Shown: piece by piece, positions 23,727 through 35,308 of the stretch
Layout of the letters: every line of letters starts with the position of its first letter
Numbering within the stretch: the first letter of the stretch is position 1
Origin: Takakia lepidozioides
Lineage: Eukaryota; Streptophyta; Takakiopsida; Takakiales; Takakiaceae
Assembly: GCA_030704615.1 (NCBI GenBank)
Contig: CM060734.1
Location: 47,508,042 to 47,572,041 of the forward strand
DNA length: 64,000 nt
Direction of reading: 5' to 3'
Program-made: the position numbers and the translations under genes
Notes under the pieces: generated by a model
The model's database searches: none
Told to the model about the DNA's origin: nothing
The model's input: the letters and a program-made list of their open reading frames with translations, nothing else

Positions 23727-26700
23727 ATGATGGGGAAGTCAGCGTCGAGAAGGACAGGTGTGGTCCCAGCCACAGCCGCGGTCTCTACCGGTCTGCGTTT
23801 CACTTGCCCCTGCCTTGTCCATGGCTGTGAAAGTCTCGTGTTCATTGTAGGGGACGAAGCGCGGGAGAGCTTGTTGTCCTTTGAGACTTCAGTGTGCACC
23901 TCACGGAGCTCCATCTGCAGAAGTGAATTTAGGTTACATTCCAGCAATCTGCAAAGCTGAACTTGTCTCTTCAAAGGTCATTAGTTATTGTTCACCAGCG
24001 TGGATTTCATGCTTGGGTTTTCGAACAGTCTGAGGCCTTGTTCCTGGTGCAGTTAGAGATGGTAACAGTCAGATTCTCAAGTCATAGATAGGCTTCAATT
24101 TTCGACATTAAGCCCTAATTTTTCTCTGCAACAACTTGTGGAAGGCCTGCTCTCAACTGGGAGAGGCATAACCATTCACCTGGAATATTCCTGTGATGGC
24201 TTGCCTGGCGCTTGGAGTATGCAATTCAAGGTTGGGGATGGATGCTTTCCTTGAAACCTTTGGAGGTGGTCTGAGTCCCCGATTGTTAGTGATTCCCAGT
24301 GCAACTTCCTCTACTCATTCCGTGACTGTGTTGGAATCATTGTCTCTGACCATGTAAGCACAGGAAGTAAAGCTGCTCTAAAAGAACTGGAAAAGATTGA
24401 CTCCCTTTTCAGTCAGTATTCTGATAAAACAGAGGAGTTTTCCATCGGGTTAGTGCCGGCCATGAATCCTGGATTGGAAATAATATTTGTCCTTGATGTT
24501 TAGTTGAGGTGGATGGCTTTGTTTGCTTTGTCCGTCTGCCGAGGAATTATGGGGCATAATCTTATGTTTATGTTTGAGCATTCATGCATTTGAGATCATA
24601 ATTTGATGCAGATAGAAGACCTCTAAATTGTATTAACCTCCGTCCTACACATGTATGTCAGTGGTGGCAGGAAGTCATCAGACTTTTGCAACTATTGCTG
24701 TCAGTGTCTATTTGTGGCTTTCAGCTACATGTCTTGACTTCTCTGCCCTCCAAATTCATTGGATGTGAGAGTTATGTTCACTATTGTGGTGGTTTGCAGG
24801 CCTGAGGGAATTGAAGCACTGTGTCAAGATCTCGGGGTTGCGCCAACAGATGTCAGAATTTTGCTATTTGCCTGGTATGTGCATTTGGAGAAATAATAAA
24901 GGGAAGTCTTAAACCTCTTAGTCAGTAGGATCATAGAGTGCAGATCCCACTGTATGAATCACTGTTTGATAAGAGTGAAGCATGATACTGATGCCTGTAT
25001 GTGTACCTGCTTCCCCGTCATCTGATGTATCTAAGATTTGTATGACAGGAAGTTGCAGGCAGCACGGCAGGGTTACTTTACTTTGGTTAGTGATTTGATT
25101 TCCACCTTTGTGCACATCTGCTCCTCAATAAACCTCCAGTTCATATCTAGTCAAGAGTGACCTGGCATTTGAAGCTCTAGATTTCAGGGCTGAGCCAGTG
25201 TCTTACAAATCAATCCACTCTGTCAACACTTCCACTCTTTTCTTTCTTCCCCCGGATCTACCTTGTCTCTACCCTCCTGGCCTCTAAACCCCTTCCCTCA
25301 TCTTCTCTTGTGTTATGTGTAGCTTGTCTTTGTTGTCACATAAACAACACTGATTTTCAGTATCTGTAGACTGGCCTATCGCCTCTTTTTAGTTCTCAAA
25401 TCAGTTGGTGCCCTGGCTGATTGTTTCAGGAGGAATGGCGAAAAGGATTAAGGATAATGCGAGTAGACAGTATTGACAAGCTCAAGAAGGCACTTCCAAC
25501 ACTACAGCAAGAGGTGCTGCGTTTCTACATGTTCAGAAATCTTATTTACTGATGAACTCAAAAATACAGGATGTAGGATGTCTCAAAACTTGCTGGAGGC
25601 CTCCAATGTGTGGTCTCCTAGGATGGGTGTTGCCAGTGCTTGCCTTTGAACACAGTGCCAGATGCATGTATTTTTACAGCACTAGGAGCAAGTACCAACT
25701 GTAAAGCATTATGGATAAAAGCATGCTGATGCGTGGTTCCTTCTGCAGAAACATGTAGTGCTTAATTGGTTCCTTCAAGTGGGGATTATTGACTTCCAAC
25801 CGGGTGGTTTGTTTCAGGTGTCCAATCAATACTTGTTCAAGGATTTCTATACATTTGGGTTTCAGTACTGCTTGACAGGTAGAAGTTTCTAGACATCTGT
25901 TTTTTCTTGTGCTCAAAGTTACAGTTTTTTTGCGTAGCGAGGCTGTTGCTTTCATATTGGACACTGCATGTTGCTAAGACAGGTAACTGTGATTGACGAT
26001 ATGGCTGAGACTGCTCTGGGGCTGTTGTGCTTGCATCTCTCCTACTTTTGCCGTTGTGATCTGTACTCCAATGTGTCAATGCTTCTGTAGAGTGGACTCG
26101 ACATGTCACTTTTAAGGTTTTGTTTTTCAGAGCCTCGCCAGAAGACACTGGATTTGGAGACTTCCTCTCAGATGCTTCAGTTGCTACTGGGATCTTGCCC
26201 ACACGTGGCCTCTTTCCTTAAGTTCTTACAAGTACTGATTCAACGGCCCCCATCATGTACACCTATGTTTTCACATGGTTTGCTATGGGCTTTTGTGCTT
26301 TGATGGGTTCAGTCAGACAACCTGCAGCAAGCTTCTTTCCTACTGTTTTCATCAATAAAATAACAGATGTGCTGGGTGGTGGGAATGTCTGGTGCTGCAG
26401 GAGCAAACAGAGTACAAAGCAATGAATCTGGACCAATGGACAAACTTTCTGCGGTTCTGTGAGGAGGTAAATTTGCTCTTACCAACCTACATACTCCAAT
26501 TTCTTGTCCTGGTAGCCTATAACAGTGACATGTAGCATGTATGGTCAATATAGCTTGGATTAGTTTTTCTTTAACATCCATTGTGTGCTAGCCATTTCAT
26601 CCCGAGTCCCTATAAATAACCTCGAAATCTGGAATTAGAATAATAATACCCAAAAACTAGCATCGTATGTTGTTGTTGTTTTTAAAATAGCTGAGGTGGT

Positions 26701-26868
26701 TGGAGCCAAGGACTGGAAATCCTTGTGTTAGAGGTTCGCCACTCAGTTGGTGATTGATGTGTGGTGCTCCATGTGCAGATCAAATCTGATCTCAGCAACT
26801 ACGATGAAAGTCAAGCATGGCCTTTGCTTCTGGACAATTATGTGGAGTGGGCTAGGAAATGCTCATGA
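23727..26868 (+). CDS. DCN1-like protein (cullin neddylation E3 factor), DCUN1 domain
   Basis: Nine exons join in phase: 23727-23790, 24364-24448, 24800-24874, 25049-25085, 25430-25513, 25818-25878, 26131-26231, 26401-26466 and 26779-26868 (TGA), giving 220 residues. The N-terminus MMGKSASRRTG resembles the MRRSASKKTG type of plant DCN1-like proteins. The DCUN1 core follows: KELEKIDSLFSQYSD, PEGIEALCQDLGVAPTDVRI, GYFTLEEWRKGL, FYTFGFQYCLTEPRQKTLDL, MNLDQWTNFLRFCEE and AWPLLLDNYVEWARK. The last motif carries the Ala and Asp of the cullin-binding patch. The family promotes Rub/NEDD8 transfer from the E2 to cullins and so activates SCF-type ligases. There is no UBA domain, as in the shorter plant form. 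All introns are GT-AG; intron 8 holds a tRNA-Ser-like sequence. ATG 23727 and 23730 are adjacent alternatives. Confidence 0.93.
26688..26752 (+). tRNA. tRNA-Ser(GGA)-like sequence in an intron (pseudogene or SINE head)
   Basis: TAGCTGAGGTGG fits an A box. AAGGA-CTGGAAA-TCCTT is a perfect 5-bp anticodon arm with anticodon GGA, and GGTTCG starts a B box. The acceptor stem and the end of the T arm do not pair well. It lies in intron 8 of the DCN1-like gene, same strand. Confidence 0.4.
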
Positions 26869-28137
26869 CCTCCACCCACAGCTATTTCTGGTCCCTGTAG
26901 AAGTGAAAGGATATTGAGGAGTAGTCGAGTTGCTGATCTTAACCCCAAGTCGGAGGGTCAGTGCTCCAGTATGGTAGTTTTTCGTAGGAAGCAAACAGGC
27001 ACACATATTTGGGTGGAGCACATTTGTTTGAGACCTTGGCGGTTGACACCAAGGTCGTACTCGGAGGCTGAAAATACATCTTTTGGTAGTGGCAATCGTC
27101 TTCCACATGAAATGGTTTTACCTTGTTTGTGCGTTGCTGCTGTAGCATGTCAGCATACTATTTGCAGGCACACATTGTTACGGAAAAAGCTGAGTAGTGG
27201 GCTGTAAGGAGGCCCTTACCTGTCAAATTCTTTTGTGATGGTCATTGCCTCTAGATTGGTGCGCATGCCTACTGCATACACCCACACTCACAAATACAAA
27301 CGAAATTTGGATGCTTCTGGTTTTGATGCTTACTAGTGATTCTCTACAACCAACAGTCAAACTATCATCATGGATACTCTAAGTAGCTCCAAGGAGTCAC
27401 AGAAGTATCACACCCAACCAACAAAATCAAGCTCAATTTCTTCCGAGGAAACGAAGGCACTGGCACTGGAACTACTTCCCTGGAGGTAATCTCTTTGGAT
27501 GGACAGAGGCAGATAGACGTGAGCAGAGGAGGATGTAAGAGGGACTGATGAGACCGGCCACATGCAGGTGGCTCGTTGTGCTGTTCAGGACGGAAGGCAT
27601 CGGCAGAGGAGGCACCTACGCTCTTCCATGCCAGCATTGCGAGGGGCAGCTGCAGGATTGTGGTGGGAAACATTGGTGAGTGCCTGAATCTGCTTACAAA
27701 TCTCAACTGTTTCTGCACGGGGGACCTTGCTTGCTTGGGCTGTCTAGAAATTGGGAATGGATAGTGGGACAGTTTGGTTTACCTGCTCTCGTTTGAGGGC
27801 TGTACAGCGATGGGGTTGCAATTTTCCTTCAATTTGGTGTGTTGCTTTCACCATGGGTTGACAGGCTGACCTGTCACCCTCCAGACGATGGGACATGGCC
27901 TTTGCGCCTAGTGGTCTTGGTGCCATTAAGAAGTATGATGAAGCCCAGCTGAGTGACACAAAACTGGAAACTTGCCTGAGTCGGATTGGTTTGTAAAACC
28001 TTGGGATTTTATGGGCTGACATTTCTTCGGACACCACCTGGCTGGCCTCTCAAGGCATTGAGGTTTGGCACGGATCAAGGTCGCCTGTTTGTTGCATTAC
28101 AGATGACGGGGTGAGGGAGGGCGGCAGGACACTAGAG
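26869..28137. other. Intergenic, no gene recognised
   Basis: Expected to hold the 3' UTR of the DCN1-like gene and the promoter and 5' UTR of the CGR-like gene. ORFs of about 100 codons on both strands lack recognisable motifs. Confidence 0.4.
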
Positions 28138-30904
28138 ATGGCGCGGCGCGTAGGCATGCTGCCTCTCAGGCGCACAGCCTCTGTTGGACCTTTTAGCCCC
28201 ACCTCGTCTAAGTCGCATTCCTCCCCTGCGCTCTCCTTGTGCCTGCTTTTTACGGTCAGGCTTCCGCTCTGTTCCAACAGCTATTGGGTTTTAGAGAGAA
28301 ATTGTGATGATGGTAGAGAAGGATTTCTGCGGCCACACAGAGTGATGGATGGACTGTGCACAAAAGAGAGCTGCAGTGACTTTGCGACGTCTTGTGCTTT
28401 TTGGGCGTCGTTGGACTGCGGATGCATCACTGCCACTTTGTTTGCATTGCTGTGCTTGAAGCAGATAGTCGTTTGTTAATTTTGCAACGTTTCTTGGATG
28501 GAAAACAGGGTGTTATCCTGCTGATTGGCTTAGCCTACGGAAATTCAGGTAACTCCGTGCCTCCTGTGCCTCTTAAAACTTGAAAGTAATCCACCAGATG
28601 GATGACTACAAATAGTCCGCTTGTGTGATATGTAGGGCACAATATGGGTTGTGTCCGAGCATGATAGCAAAGTGCAATAACCTCATCATGTATGAGCTCG
28701 CCATTTGAATCACATGTATAAGCAGCTGCCCATCTTCTTCAGGGGTTTCTTACAGCAGTAGCACAAGGATGCTGCAGAGTTTAGGGTCCGATTTTGTGCA
28801 CCCATGCAGAGTTTCTGAGTGCAACATTTAAGTAGTAGGTTTAATCTGCGGCTGTAAATATATAATTGAGGAGCTGTCAGTCCTGCTGTCTCATTTGTCA
28901 TGAATGGGAGACAGACAGACACAGACAAAGATCTGATAATCGTATTGGTGTGACCTTTGTGAAGTGTTTCGCGACACACGTGAAAAAGACGCCAAAGGCG
29001 ACAAGGATGCATGGTCACAGGAGCATATCTCAACTGATGAAGGAACCGATGACTTTGCCATGCCTCTTACCACTTGGGATGGTGTGCATTGAACCCCTGG
29101 CTGTCTAATAGAACGTATTAGAAAATTTGATGCATTGAGATATGGGCGTAAGTCTGTATAGCTTGCCAGTATATCTCTTTTTGGCGTTGTGGCAGTCTGT
29201 ATAACTCTTCAAAAGCCTGCTCATTTACAATATGTCTGTTTTGGCAATTGCTTTCACTTTTGAGTCCTCCACTCTGCTCATCACGTACAGGTAATGGAGA
29301 CCATACCACATTTTGTGGATAAGTGTTGTTAATGTGCTGCTAATAAGAGTTATTTAGTAATGTTGATTGTTGCAGAGCATTACAAATTGACCAAACAGGT
29401 CAAGGCGTTACTTGCTTAGTGAAAGTCACCAAATGTTGATCAATCACAACTCCATCAATTTACCAGGTCTCTCCGAAAGCATGGTTCTCTGGTGTGCAGT
29501 CAGGCACGAGAATGTCTCGTTTCCTGATTCTTGAGGTAGAGCGAGTGCTAGAGGTGCTAGGGATTGAAAGGAGCTGTACCGAATCCATGTAAGTACAGCT
29601 TTAGGTTTTAGGACTGTTTGTTCTAATAGGTATTGTGCCACAATACCTTGAGATACAAATGAGAAGTGAAGGGTATGCTGCAAGAAGAGCTCTGTATTAC
29701 CACTGTGGCTGTCTCAGTCCCTTGTCCTTGCTGTCCCTCTCGTTAATTTCATATGTAAGCCTCCGATGTTGGTTGCCAAGCTCAAATACCATGTGTATGG
29801 TTCAGGGAATCGAGGTTCATCACGACCCGAGTGTGGAGCGGGAGTTTGTGGTGCCATTCCCATATTGCGGGACATATATAGCAAGACAATGCATCGCATG
29901 CTGCATGTCGGTCCTGGCACATGTGGCATTGTCTCCAGCTTGCGCAAGGAAGAAGGCACTCAAGTGTGGGGCATCCAGCCATTCGAGATGAAGGCGCCAG
30001 TCCACAAATCATGCCAAAACTTTGTTCACAAAGGAATCATTCGTGTGGTAGATGTGACTGGGCCCCTTCCTTACAGATCGCGCTCATTCTCGTTCGTTCT
30101 AGTAACAGACATATTGGACCTGATGAAAGGGCGGGACCTGAACGGAACACTGCCTGAGATTGCACGCTTATCTGCACAAAATATTGTCGTGGTTGTAGGT
30201 GAAGCCATCAACTCTACCTTGTCCTGGTAATGTTACGAGATTTAATTGTTTGATGCATCCCATGCTCATGCCTTGTTAGACACTTTGACAGAACTAGAAG
30301 GCCAATGCTATTTGTGCTATTGAATAGAGGACTCAAGTAACACAATCAGCAAACTGTTGGTGTATATGTCCACCAAAATATCTGGTAGTGCTTGCAATCA
30401 ATTCAAGGACAGCCAGTTTCTGATCTATGTAATATGGTCTGTATTGCCCTACTGTCCCATCAAGTGCAGAGGATGATAGTGTGGCTGGGTGATTGAAGTA
30501 TGTAACTTCAACCTGTGTTATGGCAGGCAAGCATAGTTTGCGGCCTATTGAAAATAAGTTGCAGGCTGGCAAGCTCTCAAAGTCTGTAAGTGCTAATTTA
30601 ATTTGCTGTGATACCTGCCTTCATTTTGAGAAGTTCTACTATTTAGTTTGCTACACTCAAATAACCTGTGTTGGCGCATATGAACATAGACAGTAATCCT
30701 GCTATAAATTATGGTGGAGGTGATATAAAAGGGTGGGTGCAGTCAAAACCACGCAGTCGTGCTTGGTGGATTCGGCGCTTTGCATTAGCGGGACTGAAGG
30801 AGGATGACGATATGAGCAAGCGCTTTGAGATTGCCCAGCAGGAGAAGTCCTACAAGCCCACCTCCTACATCTTCCATCTGAGAGTTACTCATTCAATTGC
30901 CAGG

Positions 30905-30910
<6 letters not shown>
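28138..30910 (+). CDS. Golgi CGR2/CGR3-type pectin methyltransferase-like protein
   Basis: Exons 28138-28254, 28509-28548, 29806-30198, 30527-30585 and 30743 to about 30908 join in phase. MARRVGMLPLRRTASVG is the basic cytosolic head. LCLLFT/GVILLIGLAYG across the first junction is a single membrane anchor, giving type II topology. The lumenal part has AIPILRDIYSKTMHRMLHVG (SAM-binding-like), VVSSLRKEE-type segments, WGIQPFEMK, KGIIRVVDVTGPLPYRSRSF and, in exon 5, SRAWWIRRFALAGLKEDDDM followed by KSYKPTSYIFHLR. This is the plant CGR family, thought to methylesterify homogalacturonan in the Golgi. Family members usually stop within a few residues of FHL. Here the frame continues through a CT microsatellite into a LINE fragment and stops at 31111, unless a GTACCT donor at 30909 is used to reach an unseen last exon. 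Confidence 0.88.

Positions 30911-30950
<40 letters not shown>
30909..30950. repeat. CT microsatellite, about 20 units
   Basis: Uninterrupted CT run at the junction between the CGR-like last exon and a LINE fragment; read as Leu-Ser repeats in the gene frame. Confidence 0.95.
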
Positions 30951-30952
<2 letters not shown>

Positions 30953-31115
30953 GAGGATATCTGGAAAACCCGAATCAATTCTATTTTTTATAAAGGTAAG
31001 GCTTACTACCAATGTCAGCCCCTGACAGAGGTAGGTTCTGTCCCTTTGGTTTCCGCTCAAACTGGGCGCGGGGTCAATGGCCACAAGGCTACGGCAAACA
31101 ACGTCTTATGAGTAC
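30951..31115 (+). mobile_element. LINE 3' end, 5'-truncated, joined to CGR-like gene
   Basis: Starts AGAGGATATCTGGAAAAC, ends GGCAAACAACGTCTTATGAG, ACATT and a TCTC tail. It supplies the frame EDIWKTRINSIFYKGKAYYQ and onward, in phase with exon 5 of the upstream gene. Confidence 0.7.
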
Positions 31116-31139
31116 ATTCTCTCTCTCTCTCTCTCTGAT

Positions 31140-31450
31140 GAAAGCCATGTCTGATGCCCAAAAGACTGTGATGAAAATGAAGTTAGGCTTCAAGAACATT
31201 GTTCCTGCACCCCTGTTCACCAACTTCAAAAATCTTGAGGCTGAGCCTAAAGCCCTGGGCATGTTGGGGTCTCTGGGCAGCTCACATAGCTTGTGTGAAG
31301 GGCTTTCTAGAGGATATCTGGAAAGCCCGAACTGATTGTCTATCCCATGGTAAATCCCACTACCGCAGTGAGCCCCTCACAAAGGTAGTGTTTGGGGTCT
31401 ATGGCCACAAGGCTACGGCAAACAACGCCTTATGAGTACAGCTCTCCTCT
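31140..31450 (+). mobile_element. LINE 3' end, second copy in tandem
   Basis: Contains MKAMSDAQKTVMKMKLGF, then NIVPAPLFTNFKNLEAEPKA, matching the 22231 copy. It ends GGCAAACAACGCCTTATGAG. Tandem with the preceding copy. Confidence 0.65.
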
Positions 31451-33226
31451 GGCCAGTGTAAACCCTGTACCTGTGTTGAGGAGGCGATGGAACCTCTTCA
31501 ACATTGCAATAGTTCAGTCTGTCTTCTGGATGTCGACATCCATCTTTATCTCTCTTTCCTCATAACTTCTAAGTGGGTTTTCACGTGAACCCTCAATCCA
31601 CAGATGTGTTACAAAGTCTCTCGTCCAGGATGCATTCTTAGAGAAGTGGGACAGGACATATTCATATATTTCAAAGAACAATTCAATGAAAACAGCTCAA
31701 ACCAATTTTTGCCCATTGGGAATTGCACCAATGGTGCACCAGAGCAAATGACCAGGCAATGTTTCTGGATGTCCTCAAGCCATAGGAGGCATTTGAGAAT
31801 GAAGCCTATGCCTGTGTACAGATTTGCACGAGATAGATACTACATAGCTAGTTACTGATGTCAATGCAAGCACCATTGTGAGAGTGTGTTGTATCTGCAT
31901 GTTATGGATTCACCAGCATGACCAGTTACAACTCCAACATTATAGGTACATTATTGGCATTGCTCAAGAGATTGTGTCACGTATGCCTCAAAGTGAAAGG
32001 AGATGATGGTCAGGGCCTTGATGAAACTAAAGAAACGAAATTCCTGTGGGTTGACTTTTGTGAAAACCAGGTAGAAGCAGCCTTACAGCTGGGCCTTGTG
32101 ACAGACATAGCGATTTTTTATCGAATCAAATATTCCAGCTGAATCAGCTGACAGACAGAGAGACCAACTGGTACATTGTCCATTCTGGTATAGAGCACTA
32201 GCAGACATAACAATTATAATGTGAGGACATTTCTGGCGAGACACCTTAGGATCCAGAAGATTCTGCTGGCAGATGTCAGAGCTTCATTTGCAAGTATGCC
32301 CGATTTTTTCAAGAGCACTGAATGGAACCTTTTGAACCTAATTATGGGGATGGAGGGGAATATATTTGAAGTTGACCATATGGAGGGTATGCTTAATTGA
32401 ACAAGTTGCACGGAGGATTGTATGTACAATTTGGCAAACAGGGTGCAGCCTGACAAACTATGTCAGATCATAAATTAGATGGGCAACAAGTTCAAGAATT
32501 TTGAAGAAGTATCGATGCTCTACGCAACAGTGGAGAACAACATGAGAGGGCAATCAGGATGGTATACTAGGGAGATTGAGAAATTTATAATAATTCGGGG
32601 ATGGATGAAGTGCGTCATCTTTCCAGTGAAATAGTGGCGACAAGTGTTCAAAGCTCTGGCTGTGTTCCACCCATGCATGATCTCTCAAGCTAGCTGTATG
32701 GCATCAATCAGATTGGCCAATCCAGCAAGCTGTGCATGAATGAAGCCCATGCTACACTACAATTCATATGAGCCACCTTTGGAAAAATCTTCTGCAAAAG
32801 AAGTAGCAACAGTTGATCTTACCATTCTTCTTGGACACCTCACCTACTTTGGCACGACTTGGCAAGGGATGTGGAGCATCACATTCTAGCACCACCCAAA
32901 CATGTTGCAAGTAATATGCGGGATACCTTCACTGGAATCTGCACCAATCCACACAGTCATCACGATTCAACAAGTTACAATAAGAATTGGCCCAGATGAG
33001 AAGTTAAAGTAGTCCTCCTAGGTACAACATAGCATATTCCTGTTTGGAGCATCATACAGTGCAGTATATTGCATCATAACTAAAGGCCAAGGAATTGCAG
33101 TGCGGAAAACTCTCCACACCTGTGTGAATGATAATAACCCCACGGAATTGATGGCACTGCACCTGGAGCATGTGATTTCACAATCTCCCCAACAGGAATA
33201 GGAAGGAAATGTGTTCGCTGAAACCT
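31451..33226 (+). pseudogene. Decayed coding-like sequence, family unknown
   Basis: The plus strand of 32214-32640 keeps stretches such as RTFLARHLRIQKILLADVRA, FFKSTEWNLLNLIMGMEG and NNMRGQSGWYTREIEKF, interrupted by stops. Similar shreds occur at 31690-32140 (TKETKFLWVDFCENQVEAAL) and 33060-33190. I do not recognise the family; a transposon-borne protein is possible. No intact gene is visible. Confidence 0.3.
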
Positions 33227-35308
33227 CTAGCCATCAGATACTCCAGTGTGGATTTCCTCACAGTTTGGAGCCATTCGCTGGACTGAATGGCCAAGCAAGT
33301 CATGGAGCAAAATACCTGCTGCAACGCTCACGTTCAGACTATCAACTGCTACAGGTCCTAATACAGCCTGTATTTCTGCACCCTTCATTGGTATCTCAGG
33401 CTCAAAAGGACCTCTGTCATTAACTTTCTTAATTTCCTCTGATGGCAACCTTCCATTAGGACAGCCTTGTACTACCTGATTCGAGACTAAACCAGTGATG
33501 CAGACCAGCTCACTGCAAGATCTCTTCACCATTTTTCTCAATCCTCTGCCTTCATTACCCAGCACTAAGATAGTGGGCAACCCTGGAGAGAGATCTCGAA
33601 CTGCCACTGACTGCGGCTCATTGGAAGCCCCCACAGCCCGCCATCCATTTTCCACCGACATGTCAATAAACTTAACCATGTTCCGGCACGACCGCACCTC
33701 CATCACTTCTAAGGCACCTGCACTTGCCTTACTCACCACCCCGCTCAGTGGTGCTGAGTTTTTAGCACACACAACCACCCCAGTAGCCCCTAAAAAGTAA
33801 GCTGAACGAAGAATAGCCCCAAAGTTTTGTGGATCCATGACTTCATCCAGGGCCAACCAAACAGGCGTTTCACCTTCTTGACCAAAGGGAGTGTCAAGAT
33901 TTTCTAAAGGAACCAATTCTAAGGGAGACGCATCCAAAACCAGCCCTTGGTGAGGTCGATTGTCCACAAGCAGATTAAGGTCATGTTTGGACGCCTCTTT
34001 CACCCTCAGCCCTGAGGACTTTGCATTGTTCAGCACCCACATAACAGCTGGCTTATCCTTCCTTTTCCCACTTTCAATTTTCTCTACCACATTCTCCTGA
34101 ACATACAGCGTGTAAAACTTCCGCCTACATGCCATCAGTGCAGCTCGGATAGGCCCCACCCCATACACTGGCTCCCCTTCCAACCTCCAGTTCACAGTTC
34201 GTTCAGATTCCCTTCCCCACTCTTTTTCTGGCAGCCTATCCCAATCTTCGTGGACATCATCTACTTCTTCTCCCTCATCATCACTCTCCACCCACCTCTC
34301 GCCACCTCCACTCCTATCCAAGAGATTGACATTGGCGCCTCTGCGTGCGGTCCTGTAGCCATTGCCTCCTCTACTCAAGACATTGTCACCTCGGCGATCA
34401 CTCCGGTACCCAATATGGCCTCCTCGGTATTGTTGCGGCTGGTTCTCATCCCATGCTCTGCTGGTTTTCCTTTCTGAAAAACGAGTATCAGCACTGCGAG
34501 GACCCCCTTCCTCACCGCCTCTGCTGGCTGAAGTACCCCTAGTGCCAAATTTGCTTCGACCTGTGCCCAAATAGTCCCGCTCCTTGTTGGCAGGAACCAA
34601 ATTTTTCTCGACATCCGCGCCTGAACGCCTGACCCTAGAGAAGCCGCTCCCAGGTGAACTGCCCTCTCTCTGCAGCTTACCTGTTACATCCCCTCCCCTA
34701 CCCTCTATATTCAGCTCGTCCCATTCCCTCCCAGCCCGCCTCACATTCTCATCGGCCTCCCTTCTACCTTCTCGAAATCCAGCCTCTCTGTTAGTAAATT
34801 TCCCTCCATTTGTCTGAGTGCCATCCCAGGAGGCTATAACATTATTCTCCTTACGGTTGGATGCACTCCGGATGCTGGGCTTCAGCGAGTCAGAAGCATG
34901 TGCCCCCTTGTCAGTATTCCAAGTATTGACCCTACTCGTGGTAACATTAGCTTTTGATAAACGACCAAGTCTCCCAGTTGATTCAGCTCCTTCAGCAGAG
35001 GCATCCATCTGTTCAACTCCACCACTTGAAGAAGGACTTTTGCCGTCAAAAAACACATCAGCAGCCTCATCCCACACTGTACTTCCTCTCCCCCGTTCCA
35101 GAGGGTAAGCCAAAGATCTGTATCCATACCTTGAAGGTCTTTCAGCAAAACCAGATGCATTTTTCGTGGTCAACAACAAAGCACCCAAGTTCAATCTAGA
35201 GCTCCAAATGGGCCTGAGCATGGTGTAGAGGAAGGTAGGATGGCAATCCTTCCGGTTCAGCAAACGATCAGATAGTCGAGTGAAGGGGCAGATCCGAGGA
35301 GAAGCCAT
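33227..35308 (-). CDS. SpoU-family rRNA (guanosine-2'-O-)methyltransferase, organelle type
   Basis: A single intronless minus-strand frame of 693 residues from ATG 35308. The N-terminus (MASPRICPFTRLSDRLLNRK) is Arg/Ser-rich and suits an organelle transit peptide. Residues about 60-370 are low-complexity, charged and glycine-rich. The substrate-binding domain follows (YGVGPIRAALMACRRKFYTL ... NRPHQGLVL). The SPOUT knot then shows motif 1 DPQNFGAILRSAYFLGA, motif 2 LVLGNEGRGLRKMV and motif 3 SLNVSVAAGILLHDLL. The family 2'-O-methylates a guanosine of organellar large-subunit rRNA (MRM1/RlmB type). A roughly 40-residue insert separates motifs 2 and 3. The frame also extends upstream to 35329 from a GTG, not used here. 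Confidence 0.9.
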   Translation of the reverse strand: MASPRICPFTRLSDRLLNRKDCHPTFLYTMLRPIWSSRLNLGALLLTTKNASGFAERPSRYGYRSLAYPLERGRGSTVWDEAADVFFDGKSPSSSGGVEQMDASAEGAESTGRLGRLSKANVTTSRVNTWNTDKGAHASDSLKPSIRSASNRKENNVIASWDGTQTNGGKFTNREAGFREGRREADENVRRAGREWDELNIEGRGGDVTGKLQREGSSPGSGFSRVRRSGADVEKNLVPANKERDYLGTGRSKFGTRGTSASRGGEEGGPRSADTRFSERKTSRAWDENQPQQYRGGHIGYRSDRRGDNVLSRGGNGYRTARRGANVNLLDRSGGGERWVESDDEGEEVDDVHEDWDRLPEKEWGRESERTVNWRLEGEPVYGVGPIRAALMACRRKFYTLYVQENVVEKIESGKRKDKPAVMWVLNNAKSSGLRVKEASKHDLNLLVDNRPHQGLVLDASPLELVPLENLDTPFGQEGETPVWLALDEVMDPQNFGAILRSAYFLGATGVVVCAKNSAPLSGVVSKASAGALEVMEVRSCRNMVKFIDMSVENGWRAVGASNEPQSVAVRDLSPGLPTILVLGNEGRGLRKMVKRSCSELVCITGLVSNQVVQGCPNGRLPSEEIKKVNDRGPFEPEIPMKGAEIQAVLGPVAVDSLNVSVAAGILLHDLLGHSVQRMAPNCEEIHTGVSDG

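Noticed and set aside
28967-29092. Short plus-strand frame FRDTREKDAKGDKDAWSQEH and onward in CGR intron 2
   Set aside because: Protein-like composition but no acceptor in phase with the neighbouring exons and no recognised family.
33495-35199. Plus-strand ORFs across the rRNA methyltransferase gene
   Set aside because: Antisense shadows of a 693-codon frame with clear SPOUT motifs.
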